Part shown: positions 10,823 to 23,780 of the stretch, piece by piece | Layout: every line of letters begins with the position of its first letter | How positions within the stretch are numbered: position 1 is the stretch's first letter | Assembly (NCBI RefSeq): GCF_000340215.1 | Contig: NW_006921532.1 | Location: 6,848,550-6,912,549, forward strand | DNA from: Pseudocercospora fijiensis CIRAD86 | Taxonomy: Eukaryota > Ascomycota > Dothideomycetes > Mycosphaerellales > Mycosphaerellaceae | Direction of reading: 5' to 3' | Length of the DNA stretch: 64,000 nucleotides | Notes under the pieces: model-generated | Told to the model about the DNA's origin: nothing | Databases searched by the model: none | What the model saw: only the letters and a program-made list of their open reading frames with translations | Made by a program: the position numbers and the translations under genes

Positions 10823-11432
10823 CTATGAAGCACTGGGTCAGCGATGGCATGTCATCCAAGGCGCCAGCGACACTCACCGTCGAGGTTGTGGGACTTGGTC
10901 GCCTGCCCCGTCATTTGAGGTGGTGTTTTGTTGTGATGGCATCGATGAAGCCCGCTGGCTAGCAAGCAGGAAGTCGCGCTAGTGCATCAGCGTTTCACTT
11001 GCTAGAATGGCAAGCACCACAGGCTAACAAGTCGCTCCATACGGTGGGTTGCTGATGTCAAGTTGCAAGAAGAACCGGTTCTGACGGACAGCTTACGAAC
11101 GTCAAATGGCCACTACAGCTAGTATTGCGAGAGCAGCCATGCTCGCCAACACGACTTCCCTGTTCACTGCTGCAGCTATATCCTCTCCTCTATACCTGAG
11201 TACTGCTTCAGCCGGACTATCTTCTGCCGTGAATTAGAATTCGAGTCTGCCAAAGAACAATGTTGTCTCTCAAGTCTCGATTCGCAAAACCCTGGCCTGA
11301 GGAAGCAGACTTCTTCGTTTGCACCCAGTCGAAGTTACAGTCACAAATTTGATAGAGGATCGCGACCGTCCGACTCTTGTGGACAGACTCTCTACAGGCG
11401 TCCACGAATCTGCCCAGCCCTCTACCATGTAG
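10823..11432. other. Intergenic DNA, no supported gene
   Basis: About 600 bp upstream of the minus-strand F-box gene probably includes its promoter. I see no gene, RNA or repeat. Confidence 0.4.
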
Positions 11433-11824
11433 GGGCTACGAAACACAGTACACTTTAGATGGCGAGAAGAGTATGTCCGGGAAGTTTTGAAGCAATGCCA
11501 GAGGATTCATAGGCCAAGTGAGCTGACCGCATTGCGAGACCTGCTTCATGCAATCTCTGAGGTCTCGAAAGCATTCTCGGTGCCGCTACCGTGCGGGCTC
11601 GATCGCCAGAATGCCGAGACCCGGCGCTTTATTGAAAAATCGCGCCATCGACTGGCGTTGACTTCGTGGGATAACGTCCAAGCCTCGTTGGCCTCGCTGC
11701 CGGGTCTCATCGAGAGGGCGCCGCAGAAATCGTCATGCGCCTTGATACTGAGTTTGTGTACTGCTCAGGTCATCATGAACTCGTTCTACGTGTCGTCATA
11801 CTGCAGCGTGGGTCTCAAAGAAGT
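11433..11824 (+). pseudogene. Hypothetical plus-strand ORF with apparent 1-bp frameshift
   Basis: The frame open from 11433 has protein-like sequence (SELTALRDLLHAISEVSKAF, ETRRFIEKSRHRLAL, ASLPGLIERAPQ). At about 11722-11728 it turns into low-quality sequence. Shifting by one base gives EIVMRLDTEFVYCSGHHELV. This fits loss of one G in CGCAGAAATC. The shifted frame runs to a TGA at 11936-11938, but beyond 11825 it only mirrors COX16 exon 2 on the other strand. I recognise no domain. It may be a decayed gene or an assembly indel in a real one. Confidence 0.35.
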
Positions 11825-12225
11825 TCAAAACACGCCGTCGTGCTCGCCTGGGAGTCGTTTCACACGTTTCTGCTCCCAATTGTCGAGATCTTTAGCAGCC
11901 AATTTCTGGGTTCTTATCAGCTGGTGTCACACCAATGATACCTACATTGCCGACTCACATAGTACTCCTCTTTCAAGTCTATCCTCCTCTTATCCTTCCC
12001 TAGGCCAAGCTCCTCGTCTTTCGTCAATTGCCTGACCTTCCGATCATGTCGTTCGTATCGCAGGGCTGTGGCGGGGGTGAGGAAGAAGCTCCCAAGCAGC
12101 ATGGTGGCTATGAATGGGAGACCGAATAGCGCGAAAGGATGCCGTGCAAGTGCTGCGCGATATCGTGCTGCGATTGTCGATTGGTAGGATGCAGGCCGGA
12201 ACTTTTTGGATGGGAAAACCGGCAT
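11825..12225 (-). CDS. COX16: Cytochrome c oxidase assembly protein Cox16, two exons
   Basis: Cox16 is a small inner-mitochondrial-membrane protein needed for assembly of complex IV (Cox1/Cox2 module). The exons are 12225-11959 and 11905-11825. The 53-bp intron (GTGAGT donor, CCCAG acceptor) joins DLKEEYY to KLAAKDLDNWEQKRVKRLPG, the conserved Cox16 C-terminus. The product is 115 aa. A membrane segment lies at about residues 31-49 (FALFGLPFIATMLLGSFFL), followed by TPATALRYERHDRKVRQLT, a family signature. I use the ATG at 12225 (MPVFPSKKF). An in-frame ATG at 12255 would add ten residues. Unspliced, the frame ends in a spurious VSRQCRYHWCDTS tail. Confidence 0.93.
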
Positions 12226-12542
12226 GATGAGTGGAATGGCGTATAACTGCGTCAACTTATTGGGATTCGCTCGGCCGCTTGAGCGTCGTAATTGACTAAT
12301 TCGCTGGGTTTGAAGAGTTTCGTGACGACTTCAGGCTGTGGCGGAGTATGTTCGAACAGAGAGTATTGTGAGCATCGTGAGACACCGTTCATGAGTTCAA
12401 AATCAGGTTCACTTCCCGTCTTCGCCCGGCCGAGATCCGAACTTCCGAAGCGCGCGCTTCCTCTCCGCGTTTCGCGAGACACCGATCTGCCTGACTCCAT
12501 CAACACACGAAATGCGTTGATACATCTCAGCGCGCCGGCGAC
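12226..12542. promoter_or_regulatory. Shared divergent promoter region, COX16 / MEC1
   Basis: A 317-bp gap separates the start codons of the divergent COX16 and MEC1 genes, so both promoters must lie here or overlap the genes. No specific regulator site was identified. Confidence 0.6.
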
Positions 12543-15500
12543 ATGGCTCGCCGAACTCATTCGACGACACATGGCTCCTATGCCAATGGCAACGGGCCTC
12601 CGCCGTCTACTTTGGCAGCACAAATTGTCCAGAACCAGACTCGACCGCCAACGAGCCAGCCCAAGGACGACAGTGCAGTATTTCGAGGTCTCTTGCACGA
12701 AATACTGCACAATCAAGGCGCCCAGGAGCCAGATGTCAACGTCAACGCCCAACTCGTGAGCGTGGTGGTCCAGGCTGGTCTGACTCCTCTGACGGCCGAC
12801 AATCCGTTCGCAGATTGGGATGTTCTCCTCCAGCAGGCTGCGGACAGCATTGCCGTCATCGAGACCACCGTCTCGCGGCAGCCCGAAGTCTTGCAGGCTC
12901 GACAGTCTCCCAGCGAGCCACCTCTCGTCTTGACTATTCTGCTTGCATTGATCGGCATTTGTGGCCGTCCAAAGTGCGAGCATGTGCCCTCTCGAAGGCT
13001 CCTTGAATCGCTCTTGTCGTCTCTGGGGTCGTCTCTCGACCTCTGGCAGCAGGTGTTTGTACTCAGAAGCGTGCTGCAGGACTGTGTGGACGGTATGTGG
13101 ATCTTTATTGGTAAGTGGATTCTGGCTCATTTCATTTCACAGAAATTCTCAGCATCTGCGTTGAATCACAAACATCAAACGATGGCATAGACTTGAAATT
13201 GCCACCGGCTAGGTCCTTTTCCAAGTTGTGCTCGAATACAGAGAATAGTATCACAATGCCGCAGGGAAACACTACCTCCATTTCCGACCCCACCAGAGCG
13301 TTTTTGGTTGCCCTGGAAATCCTTCAAGTCGAAGCATTAGACGCATTCTGGCGGCAGGATGCATATCTTCGCGCACAGCAAGTTCTACTGGGCCGCAGGT
13401 CTGGATTGCTCAGGATGCAGCTTTGGGATAGAGCGCTTGAGCAGCTTTTGCACGCACCCTTCAATTGGGCCCTGTCCGCAACCCTCATCGAAAAGATCGA
13501 TACGCTGCAGCTTTCAGCTTCGAATCAGAAAATGTTGGCCTCTGCGCTTCTGGATATTCTGGGCCAAAATGCACATCTTGCAAAGGACGCCATATTGACG
13601 GCTCTACGCTCAATGACCAGCAGCGAACATTGGGCTGGGATGCAAGAAGATCTTAAAATTGCGATCGCGACCTGGTATGGCCATTTCGAGACACAAGAAG
13701 ACGCACCAGACCACATTGCAACCTTGAGAGATTCACTGCGCAGAGAAGACAGTATGACAGATGGTGACCTCGAGACCAGCTTTAAACACTTGGCCATCGC
13801 ACAAGGCTGCCCAGGTCGACGTCCAAGGCTGCGGAAGCGCAGGAGAGTGTCTGAAGACGGATCTGATGCAAGGGATGCCGTGATCTGTCGACGCGCTGCC
13901 CAACATCTGACAGTGGTGGAAACAGCAGATCTGTCTGCTCTGCCAGATGTTGCTCCTTCAGTCTACATGACTTTGAGCGAGGACCAAAAATGCACAGCCT
14001 GGCAAGTCTTGGCAGAGTTGGCGGAGGTCGAGCTTGATGCAGCAATCGGTACAATCTCGCGTTTGCTCGAGGTTCGAGATTTACACGATACAAAACGACC
14101 AAGAATCTTGTCTGTGCTGGCCGTTCGGGCTTGCGTGGAGCGCTCTTCCGATCCTGTGTGCACCTCACTGGCGTCATCATCTTTCGGAAACCACGTGCTG
14201 AACGCCATTCAAAGCTCGCTGCGAGAGCTACGACTTGCCGCTGCACAAAGCATCGCATGTTTTCTGCGTCAAAGCTTGCCGGAAAGCATTCGAAGCCAGA
14301 ATCGCCAACTTGCACTAGAGTGGCTCCGTAAGCTCTCGGATCGCAACATTGCCAACGAGCAAGAGACCCTCATCGCCGCTTGGGGCCAAGTAGCCTTGTC
14401 TTGCGAAGACGCGGAGCTAAATTTGGTCCTACTGCGCTTGGTAGAGTACCTTGGGCACAGCAATCCCTTGGTCTGTGCTCTTGCCTTCAATGAGATGGAA
14501 CTTATAGCTGCAGCTCGAGGTCAAGCGCCGAAAGACCTCTTCTCGCCATTCTGGAGATCGATAGCAGTTACGGTGGTGCAAGATCTCCACAGCAGACCGC
14601 AAAAGACTCAACAGCTGTGCGATTTGCTGAACATGGACGTAGACGCCTTCCTCATATTGACTCAGCAACAAACCTTGCCTTACTTGGTTCTAATCAAGAA
14701 GAAAGACGTGCTACAAAGGATCGCTCGCGCCCGTGGAAATGGCAGTACCATCTATGACATTTGCACGCAGCCAATCTCCAACCTGGCCTCGATTCTCGCA
14801 CTCTTACTTTCGCAATCAGCAAGTGATGCAGAAGACTCGGCCTTCGCTTGCTTGGTGGAGGTGGCACCCGAACTTCGACAAGCGGACATTGGAAGTCTGG
14901 TCAAAGTCGATGCTGTGTTGGTGGCTTGTGAAATGCTCAAATTATGCGGAGACGAGGGCGTGGAAAGGAAGTCGAGAGCTTACCAGGCTTTCCAGACGTT
15001 GGCACATATTGTCGAGAGAGCTCCAGGTCAGCGCAAGGCCCACTCGAAATCCTCTAAGGCTGTCAGCCAATTTCTTGAAAACCAGGTTCTTGGAATCCTG
15101 ACGCATTTCTCAGGAGTGCTGGAGAATGTTTCCGGGGCAGAGTCAACGCCCGAGAAAATCAGGTGTCTCAAAGGCTTAGCGGATATGCTGATACTGGGCA
15201 AGGGCAAGCTCTCATTCGCTTTACCTCAAATACGGTCCTGCTTGCACTCCGGTTTGGAACAGCCAGAGCTGTGTGAGGTTGCATACGATGCTTGGCTCAC
15301 CATGATACCTGTACTGGAGGATGAAGACATTCCCGAGATTGTCGACGAAACGTTCGTGCTCATTGCCCGATATTGGTCAGCGATCTCGCCTGATCTTCAG
15401 CGAAAGACACATGAGATGCTCGAACAACTGGTCAAATCCCACAACACTATGCTTCAGGAAAATATCATGACTTTACCATCGCTCGAAGGAATCCCCCTCC

Positions 15501-18500
15501 TGTCCAAGTTTGCCGCAGAGTTCGAGCGACTCAAAATTCAGGAGAGCGTTGAAAGTCACTGCAAAGCCTTTGCAAAGCGCCTAAAAGATGACAGCGGCAT
15601 GGTCACTTTGCAGGCTATTCACGAGCTGGTGCCCTTCCTTGAAAAGAATCAAGATTTCGTTCACGATACAGCAGCGAGCGAGCATCCATCGCCTGTTTTG
15701 GCGGACCTTCTCTGTGCGCTTCTTGACGCAACTGTAAAGCATTCAAGTACAGATGTGCATGTCGCCAGACAGTGCGGCAAGGCACTCGGCATTATAGGTT
15801 GTTTGGACCCTAACAGAGTCGAAGCTTCCCGGAAGAAGAGAAATCTTCTAGTTCTGTCCAACTTTGACAAAGCAAGCGAAGTCATTGACTGGGTGGTCTC
15901 TCTTCTGGAGGACGTTCTCGTAAAATCCTTCAAATCGGTCACCAATGCACGTGCGCAGGGCTTTGTCGCATACACCATGCAAGAGCTACTTGGCTTTTGC
16001 AACTTCACAGAAGTCGCCGCTTTGCGTCCACGATCCTCACAGGTACCTGGAGCTTTCAATCGCTGGAACGAAATGCCCGAGCAGGTTCGCACCACTTTGA
16101 CGCCGCTCTTGACGTCCAAATATCGGGTCAGCAGTGGCAGCACTCCAAGCGCACCAAATCGCTCATATCCGAATTTCTCAGCAGATGACAGCCACGGACA
16201 CTGGTTGAGATCCATCACTTACGATCTCATGTTTAAAGGCAAAGGTGACAATGCAAAGGCAATATTCGAGCTTCTCGCAAGAATCATTCGTGGAAACGAT
16301 CTGGGCATCGCTCGCTTTGTCTTCCCCTACGCTGCATTGAATGTCATAATTGGTGGTACCGAGACCGAGTTCCAACAGCTGGTTGAAGAATTCATGAGCG
16401 TGCTCAAGTCCTCTCCTTCCTCTTCTAGTCAACAAGAAACCATTCAACTCTGCAGCGAGAGTGTCTTTGCAGTGCTGGATTACATGTCTACATGGCTGAG
16501 AGAGAAGCGGAAAGAGTTGGGCGAAACGAGGGCTGCAGCATACAAGACTGGGCATTCCCCTAACGAATTCGACGAAGCGAGAGATATGGGACAAATCGAC
16601 ACCGTGGAGAGATTTTTGACTTCGATTCCTGCTGCGATCATCGCTGACCAGGCTATGGACTGTCGCTCTTATGCACGAGCTCTCTTCCATTGGGAGCAGC
16701 ACATTCGGCAGGAACGATCACGCTCTATTCCTCCTGGACAGTCACCCCTCATCCCAACTGCAAAACAAAGCGAGAAGGAAGAGCTCATGTATGAAAGACT
16801 CCAGGACATCTACGGTCACATTGATGAGCCCGACGGCTTGGAGGGCATTGCGGCCCACCTACCACTTGTAACTGAAGAACAGCAAACCATCAATCATGCC
16901 AAGGCTGGACGCTGGACTGCTGCTCAAGCTTGGTACGAGCTACAGCTGGCAGATAATCCAACACGCACTGACCTACAACATGACCTTCTGAGATGTCTAC
17001 AAGAGACTGGCCAGTACGCACCTTTGCTCAGATACGCCAATAGCTTTCTAGATGCAAGCCAGGACCCGGACGTTTTGCACGATGCTATCAGAATTCATCT
17101 TCCCTTGGCTGCTGAGGCATGCTGGATGACTCAAGATTTCTGCGGTCTTGAGCAACGGCTTCTTTTGCTCCCGAGAGACGAATCACTCGACTTTAACCTA
17201 GGCATCGGACGCTCATTGGTACGCGCCGCCGGGGAGGCGCGCGAGTCGCTTAATGACGAAGTGAAGAGTCTAAGACAGTCGATCGTGGAGAGTTTGTCTA
17301 TGTCTTCCACTGATTCGCTCCAGACGTGTCACTCTGAAATGGTCAAACTGCACGTTCTTTACGAGATGGAAGCATTAATGGCGACTGATCGAGATGGTTC
17401 ATCAGCTCTGATGAAGACTTTTGAGAAGAGATTGAATGCTGTCGGGGCATATGTTCACGACAAGCAGTACATTCTTGGCATTCGTCGTGCAGCGATGCGC
17501 TTGCGACCCGAATCGTACTCGCAAAATAAAGCCGGAGCTCTATGGCTGGCCACTGCTCGACTGGCTAGGCAGTCCAAGAACATTAACAGTGCATATAATG
17601 CAGTCCTGAAAGCGTACGATTGCGAGGATAAAGGCGCCAAGATCGAAGAAGCAAGACTGCTCTGGCATGAGGGACACCAGCGTCAAGCCATACAGTCTCT
17701 GCAAGCTACTATCGATTCTGGAATCTTTGATGGAGAAGAGACATCATCTGAAGCTAGGACGGATGGCAACTTGTCGATTAACCTCAGCGAAATCAATGGC
17801 TTCAAGCAGAACCCTCTGGCTGGCAAGGCCATGCTTCTACTTGCAAAGTGGCTTGACGCTTCTGGCCAGAGTCAAACCAAAGATATGACGGACCGCTACC
17901 AGCTCGCCGCTCGCCGCCATCAGCGATGGGAGAAAGGTCATTACTACCTGGGCAAACACTACACCAAATTGCTTGAGGCTCAGAAAGCGCTTCCTCGGGA
18001 CAAGCAGACCCAAGCGTTCTTGACTGGAGATCTGACCAAACTTGTGATCGAAAATTCCTTGCGATCGATACCATTCGGCAATAAATACTGGCATGAGACC
18101 ATTCCGCGTATCTTGACTCTCTGGCTCCAGCTCGGGATGGATGCGGAGAAGCGCACGCCGAAAGATGAACAGGCCACTTTCGACAAGCGAGTGAGATCGC
18201 TCCAGGCTTGTAACAAGCAATTGCAGAAGTACTTTGATCGGGTACCGCCGTACGTCTTCTATCACGCCTTGCCACAATTGATTTCGCGGATCACACATCC
18301 TCATCCCGATGTGTGGAAGCAGATATGCAACATCCTCACCAGAATCGCTGCAAATCATCCCAGTCAGACTTTGTGGAGCTTACTTGCTGTCGTCAAATCT
18401 TCCGATCGGACAAGAGTGGATCGAGGCCAAGAGGTATTGAACAAGCTGAAAGACCCCAAGAACAAGCCGAAGAACGACGCTTCAGCCATCGATTTACGCA

Positions 18501-19833
18501 GCCTCATCGCACAGGGCATTAAGCTTTGTGATGGCCTCTTGCTGGCTTGCGAGCAGCCGATCGAGAACCGAGCTACGGGTGTGAGCTTGACCAAGGATCT
18601 GTCGTTCAACGCCAAGCTTGCGCCGAGCAACCTTGTCGTGCCGGTGGAGGCGACTTTGACAGCTACCGCGCCGGCCGTATCCAACAGCGAGACGATCCGG
18701 AAGCACAAGGCTTTTGCTCAAGACAAGATCACGATAGCAGGTTTTGAGGATAATGTCCTCGTGTTGAACTCACTGCAACGGCCGCGCAAGATCACTGTGC
18801 GTGGCTCCGACGGCAGGCTCTACGGACTTCTCTGCAAGCCGAAGGACGACCTGAGGAAAGACCAGCGTCTCATGGAGTTTAACGGGATTATCAACCGGGC
18901 GCTCAAGAGGAATACCGACAGCAGCAAGCGACGCTTGTACATCAAGACGTATGCTGTGACGCCGTTGAGTGAAGAATCTGGAATTTTGGAGTGGGTGGAA
19001 GGAATCAAGCCTATCCGCGATATTCTCCTGGGACTCTACTCGCGCAAGGGCGTGAGGCCGAATTACAACGACATCAAGAAAAGCCTGGACCGCGCATGTG
19101 CCAGTCACGAGAACGCGCACATATTCGCAGAGGAGGTGCTGAAGCAATTCACGCCTGCGTTGCATGAGTGGTTCACCGAGACTTACCCGGAGCCCGAGAC
19201 ATGGTTCAACTCACGAATCCGCTACTCTCGGTCAGCAGCAGTCATGTCGATGGTGGGACACATTCTCGGGTTGGGAGATCGTCACGGCGAGAATATTCTG
19301 CTGGAAGAGAGCACGGGTGGAGTGTTCCATGTGGATTTCAACTGTCTCTTTGACAAAGGCCAGACATTCGAGAAGCCGGAGCTGGTGCCGTTCAGATTGA
19401 CGCACAACATGGTTGACGCGATGGGACCATATGGCTACGAGGGACCATTCCGGAAGTCTTCGGAGCTGACGCTTGGCCTGCTGCGACAAGAACGCGACAC
19501 TCTGATGACGGTCCTTGAGACATTCCTCTACGACCCGACAACGGACTTCGTGGGAGGAAAGAAGAAGAGATTCACAGCTGGAGTGCCCGAGACGCCGGCA
19601 GACATCCTCGAAAGCGTGGCAACGAAGCTGAAAGGCCTGTTGAAAGGCGAGAGCGTTCCGCTCAGCGTGGAAGGGTATGTCGATGCTCTGATTCAGCAAG
19701 CCACGAGCCACTTCAACCTCGCGAGCATGTACATCGGTACGTTGGCTGGCGTAGATTTCTTACGTGCTTCTATTTTCGTGATACACGACTTGGCTGACCT
19801 TTTTGATGTCTAGGTTGGTGTTCGTTCTTGTGA
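12543..19833 (+). CDS. MEC1: Mec1/ATR checkpoint kinase (PIKK family), three exons
   Basis: This is the ATR-type Ser/Thr kinase that responds to RPA-coated single-stranded DNA and stalled forks with its partner Ddc2/ATRIP. The exons are 12543-13092, 13143-19736 and 19814-19833, giving 2387 aa. Intron 1 (50 bp) has a GTATGT donor and a TTTCACAG acceptor. A second in-frame donor (GTAAGT, 13111) would leave a 32-bp intron, which is too short. Intron 2 (77 bp; GTACGT donor, TCTAG acceptor) precedes a 20-base last exon. Most of the chain is HEAT repeats followed by a FAT domain. The kinase domain (about residues 2050-2320) has the N-lobe LYGLLCKPKDDLRKDQRLME, the catalytic loop LGLGDRHGENIL and the metal-binding HVDFNCLFDKG. 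The last exon completes the FATC domain (YVDALIQQATSHFNLASMY, then IGWCSFL). The long exon has no frame break. Confidence 0.96.
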
Positions 19834-19974
19834 GAATGCAGTAGATGTTCTAGAAGATGTTGAGTGGTAGTGACTGCTGAATCGGGAGGGATCTCCCTTT
19901 CTGAAATGTTTGTGACGAGTGATGTTGGGACGAATACGACTCGGACACGCACGCCGCGCGTGAGACAAGTGCGC
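19834..19974. other. 3' flank of MEC1 up to the RIP island
   Basis: About 140 bp of normal-composition DNA separates the MEC1 stop codon from the TpA-rich repeat block. No gene is seen. Confidence 0.6.
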
Positions 19975-22900
19975 TTGACTACGCTAAACGCGGAGTTGAC
20001 TATCGATGTAGGGATCCGTAGACGCTAAAGCGGGTGCGTCCCGTACGCGAAAGTTTTATTACGCTAGGATCTTCTATTACGCTAAGCGTTACGCGATATC
20101 TATACGCGCATCTTTGCGCGCATACTCTCTTCCTTTCTTTCTATAATATACTACTAGTACGTATCTACCCCTAGCCCCTACTCCTATTCCTTTATATATA
20201 CCTATATATATACGCGACGAGCTAATAAGGCGACTTCGATATCGTAGCTAACCGAGTTCCCCTATACTACTATACCTAAGCCTATAGCTCTATATATACC
20301 TCCTAATATGCCGTAAGACATTAAGACCGTTGCTTAGAATAATACCCTACTAGAGCAATCCGTAAGTATAGAGACTAGGGCATATATCTACCTATACTTA
20401 TATCTATATAGAGCTCCTACCGTAAATACAAGAAGCGCCTCTTATAGGGCGAGTTATTTAATATACCTAAGATAGAAATCGTAGTATATAATCTCTCTTC
20501 TACCTATGCAATAGGCTAAACTAATGCCTATAGATCTGCCTAAAGACTAACTAGGAGGCCGTATATACCTATATAGGTAAGGTAACTTGTCGTATACCGG
20601 TAGAATCTAAGAACTTCGGTCGCTTCCTAGCTACCTAGAAGAATAGCGATAGGTATATATAGTATTATACCTATATTACTAGTTATTACTAATACTATAA
20701 TAGAAAAGACAAAGACAAAGAGACGCTAAAGGAGTTATACGAAGAGAAGGGCTTCTATAGTATATAACTCTATCTTTGCCTATACGTATACCTAAAGCTA
20801 ATACCTTATAGACTATCTGCCGCGACACTACGGCTCTCGCTATACACATTATCTATAGTATACGTAGCTCCCTACCTAGAGCTTTACCTATACTAACGCA
20901 TATATAGTATAAGGGAAAAGTCGAGTAGCCTAAGGAGAAGGACCGTAGTAGTCGGTACACGCCTAAGACTAAGACAAAAAAGTGCATTAGTAGGTTTAGG
21001 CAGCTCTATAGGCAAAGCTATTTACTAATATATCCCTTAGATTTCTTCGACAATGCCTAGGATCTGTACGAGGTTAAGTATAGCTATATCTTTACCCTTA
21101 CCTTTACTTATACTAATCCGTATATAGCCCCGACGCCCTAGGTATACCGAGTAAGGGCAAAGCTAAGGGTAAAGTACCGGCCAAATCTACCGAGACAATC
21201 GAAGACTTAGAGACTAAGTCTAAGTCTAAGAGTAATAGCGAGATGTATATGCCGATCTATGCCTATACCGCTAGTTATATACTAACTTAAATAGGCCCTT
21301 CGTCGTCCGGCGCAGCAAGTATAGCAAGGTATAAATAGTTACGTATATACCTTTACCTATACTAACGCCTATATAGATTGATTAGACTAAGGCTAACCGC
21401 GACTTCTGTACCGAGTTCCCCGAGGCTATAGTGCCTTACCTAGGTTGCTAGGCTAAGAAGGCTAAGAAGAGTAAGTCTAGAGCTTTAGCTATAGCAATCC
21501 CTATACTAACGCCTATAACAGACTGCAACCTTAGTGCCGATACCTGCAACTATACTAAGAACTACAACGTCGTTATCCTTATAGGATAAGGGCATAGATA
21601 TAGGCATAGGCACGGGCATAGGATAAATATAGGATGATTATTACCTATATAGGCACGTATATAAGCATAGAACTAGCTACAGGTTAAAAGCCCCGGCTAT
21701 AGTTAGACTTAAAATCTAACTATAGCCAAATCTTCTCTACACTCGTAACTTCCTGTATACGCCGTACTATAGCTATAGGTTGCCCTTTACAATATCGTAA
21801 CTGCTTTCGAGGCTTCTAGAGTCTAACAAAGGTAGCTTAACTAAAAAAAAAGGGGGATAACGAAAGGCTAGCGGTTATATCCTAAGAATAATAGAAGCTA
21901 TACTAGTACTAATAAGTACTAACAGCTAGAAACTAACAATAATTATATATATACTAGGATATATAGGTAGTAGAAGCTACAGCTTAGACGAATTAGTATA
22001 GAAAGTTTGAAATAATAGGGGCTATATTAGTAAAGTTACCTAGATTAAAATAATTAAAACTAGTATATAGCGGGTAGGTCCTTTTTAGTATAGATACCTA
22101 GAATTTTATAACTGCTAGTTTTAGTCTAAAAGACATAGAGATACCGATTGATATTATACTATAGCGTTACTAGTAGGCTGGTTTTTTATATAGGACAGAT
22201 GCTACTACTAGTACTATACCTATTCTCTAGTCTTTAGCTATAGCAGTAGGGCGTTATTATCCCCTACTGTTAATAGAATAAAGGTATAGTCTTTAAAAAG
22301 TAGGTTTAGGTATTCTTTTTAAGTTAGCTATATACTAGCGCTAGTACGTATCTTATAACGCCCTAAGGCCTATATACTGTTCTGTCGAATACGTTATATA
22401 TATTGAATTATATAAACGTATAGAAGTAGTAGTACTCTAGTTTAATACTACCCTATTTTGATTTATATATATATATATATATATATATACTACCGTATAG
22501 GCCTATATACCGACTAACTAATATTAAACTGTATCTTGATCTCTAGCGTAGCCTAGTATTAGGTCTCGTATTACTCGGGAGATAATACGCTACTTACCCG
22601 CTTTCCGGCTAATAGTGCTATTCTATCGGGTATAGTCTACGGATCTACTAGTAACCCGCTTTTTTAGTTTAGTATACTAAGGTCGGCGAGGTATGTTTCT
22701 AACTGGTATCGAATTGCTCTAATGCTATGCTGTACTTTTAACGTAGTAAGCTAGATATATAGCTAATCGTATAGATATAGGTGCTTTAGCTAGGTATTAC
22801 CTACCCGCTCGCCTATACTAAATAGGACAGTATAGGCTATAACCTAGAGATAATCGGCTTTCTGTACTAGTAGGCCGGGAAGGGTAATAGTACTTATGTC

Positions 22901-23369
22901 TACTACTTTAAAGTCGGTAGCAATCGCACTACTACTAGTGCCTATTTCTATTTTATAGGTTAGTTTAATAATAAGGATTTGCTACTCGATCGTATATATC
23001 TAGAAGACTAGTTTGTATACCTGCTATACGATCTAATTCTAGCTAATACTAAGGTCGCCGACTATATTATATTTCCGAATTGTAGTATATTAGACTAGGA
23101 CGCTAGTAAGGCTCGTGCTATTACTATAGTCCGCGGCGTAGACGAGTAGTATATCGATAGTATCTAGAGAAGTATGTTTTACTATAACTAAAATATTTAG
23201 CTACCGCTAACTAGGCAGCCCTAAGTAGTGCTATAAACGTTTACTATAGTCGGCCTAAGATAGTATTATATACTATCGTAGGTTAGCGTACTAGCATTGC
23301 TATACCCCGTAGTAGTTCGGGTTAGTTTGGTTTAGTTTACTAAGCCGAAATTCTAGGTTAGTTTAAGTT
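19975..23369. repeat. Unassigned decayed repeat DNA, left flank of element G
   Basis: Strongly RIP-mutated sequence with no LTR or known domain that I can identify. Stretches with coding character occur on the plus strand, for example about 20560-21250 and about 22890-23250 (LILANTKVADYIIFPNCSIL). A short phrase CTATACTAACGC(C/A)TATA recurs at about 20890, 21355 and 21503. The remnants could be a DNA transposon or another retroelement. Confidence 0.4.
22460..22490. repeat. TA dinucleotide microsatellite
   Basis: An uninterrupted run of about fourteen TA units lies in the RIP island. It may reflect mutation of an older CA/TG repeat, which RIP would turn into TA. Confidence 0.8.
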
Positions 23370-23650
23370 AGTAAAGGACGGAAACTAACACTACTACTAC
23401 TACTTATAGCAATAGTATAGGCTACCGAGGGTAATATGACCTATAGCAATATAGGCAGCTATGTTTAGTAAGATAGGATAACGAGACTGTCGCTTAGGCT
23501 AATAACTAGAGCCCTACAATATAGGCATTATAGAAGTGTGATATAAACAATATACTATACGAGGTTGATAATCTGTCTACTCTATAGAAGGAGGCCTCTT
23601 ATATAGGCTTAAAACTAGCCTATAGATATAGGGCCGGTTACTAGCTAATA
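23370..23650 (-). repeat. 3' LTR of element G
   Basis: This is a near-copy of 61389-61669 in the same orientation, differing by a few transitions. Read on the minus strand it starts TATTAGCTAGTAACCGGCCC and contains a TATATAA promoter-like box in CCTATATAAGAGGCC. It ends near GTCCTTTACTA. A polypurine tract lies just upstream (23651-23665 on the plus strand). Confidence 0.75.
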
Positions 23651-23755
23651 TCCCTCCCTTTCTTTGTATCTAACTAGACACGCTTTATATTGCGCGCTTA
23701 AAACAAATATATATACATCCTTAGCGCTCTTAGCTAAGGCTATTTTCAGAACTCC

Positions 23756-23780
23756 GTAATAACACCCCCGGGGTAGCATT
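23756..23780 (-). repeat. 25-bp near-palindrome, copy 1 (end of ORF3)
   Basis: On the minus strand it consists of AATGCTACCCC, G, GGGGTGTTATTAC. It overlaps the final codons of ORF3 (frame CYPGGVI). Confidence 0.8.

Noticed and set aside
12252..13130. 292-codon open frame on the minus strand
   Set aside because: It is antisense to MEC1 exon 1 and the COX16/MEC1 promoter, with no domain and a composition expected of a shadow frame.
13093..13142. Alternative MEC1 intron 1 with donor at 13111
   Set aside because: It would leave a 32-bp intron. The GTATGT donor at 13093 gives 50 bp with the same phase.
17802..18358. Long minus-strand frames inside MEC1
   Set aside because: Shadows of the kinase gene. 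The sense strand encodes an unbroken FAT region here.
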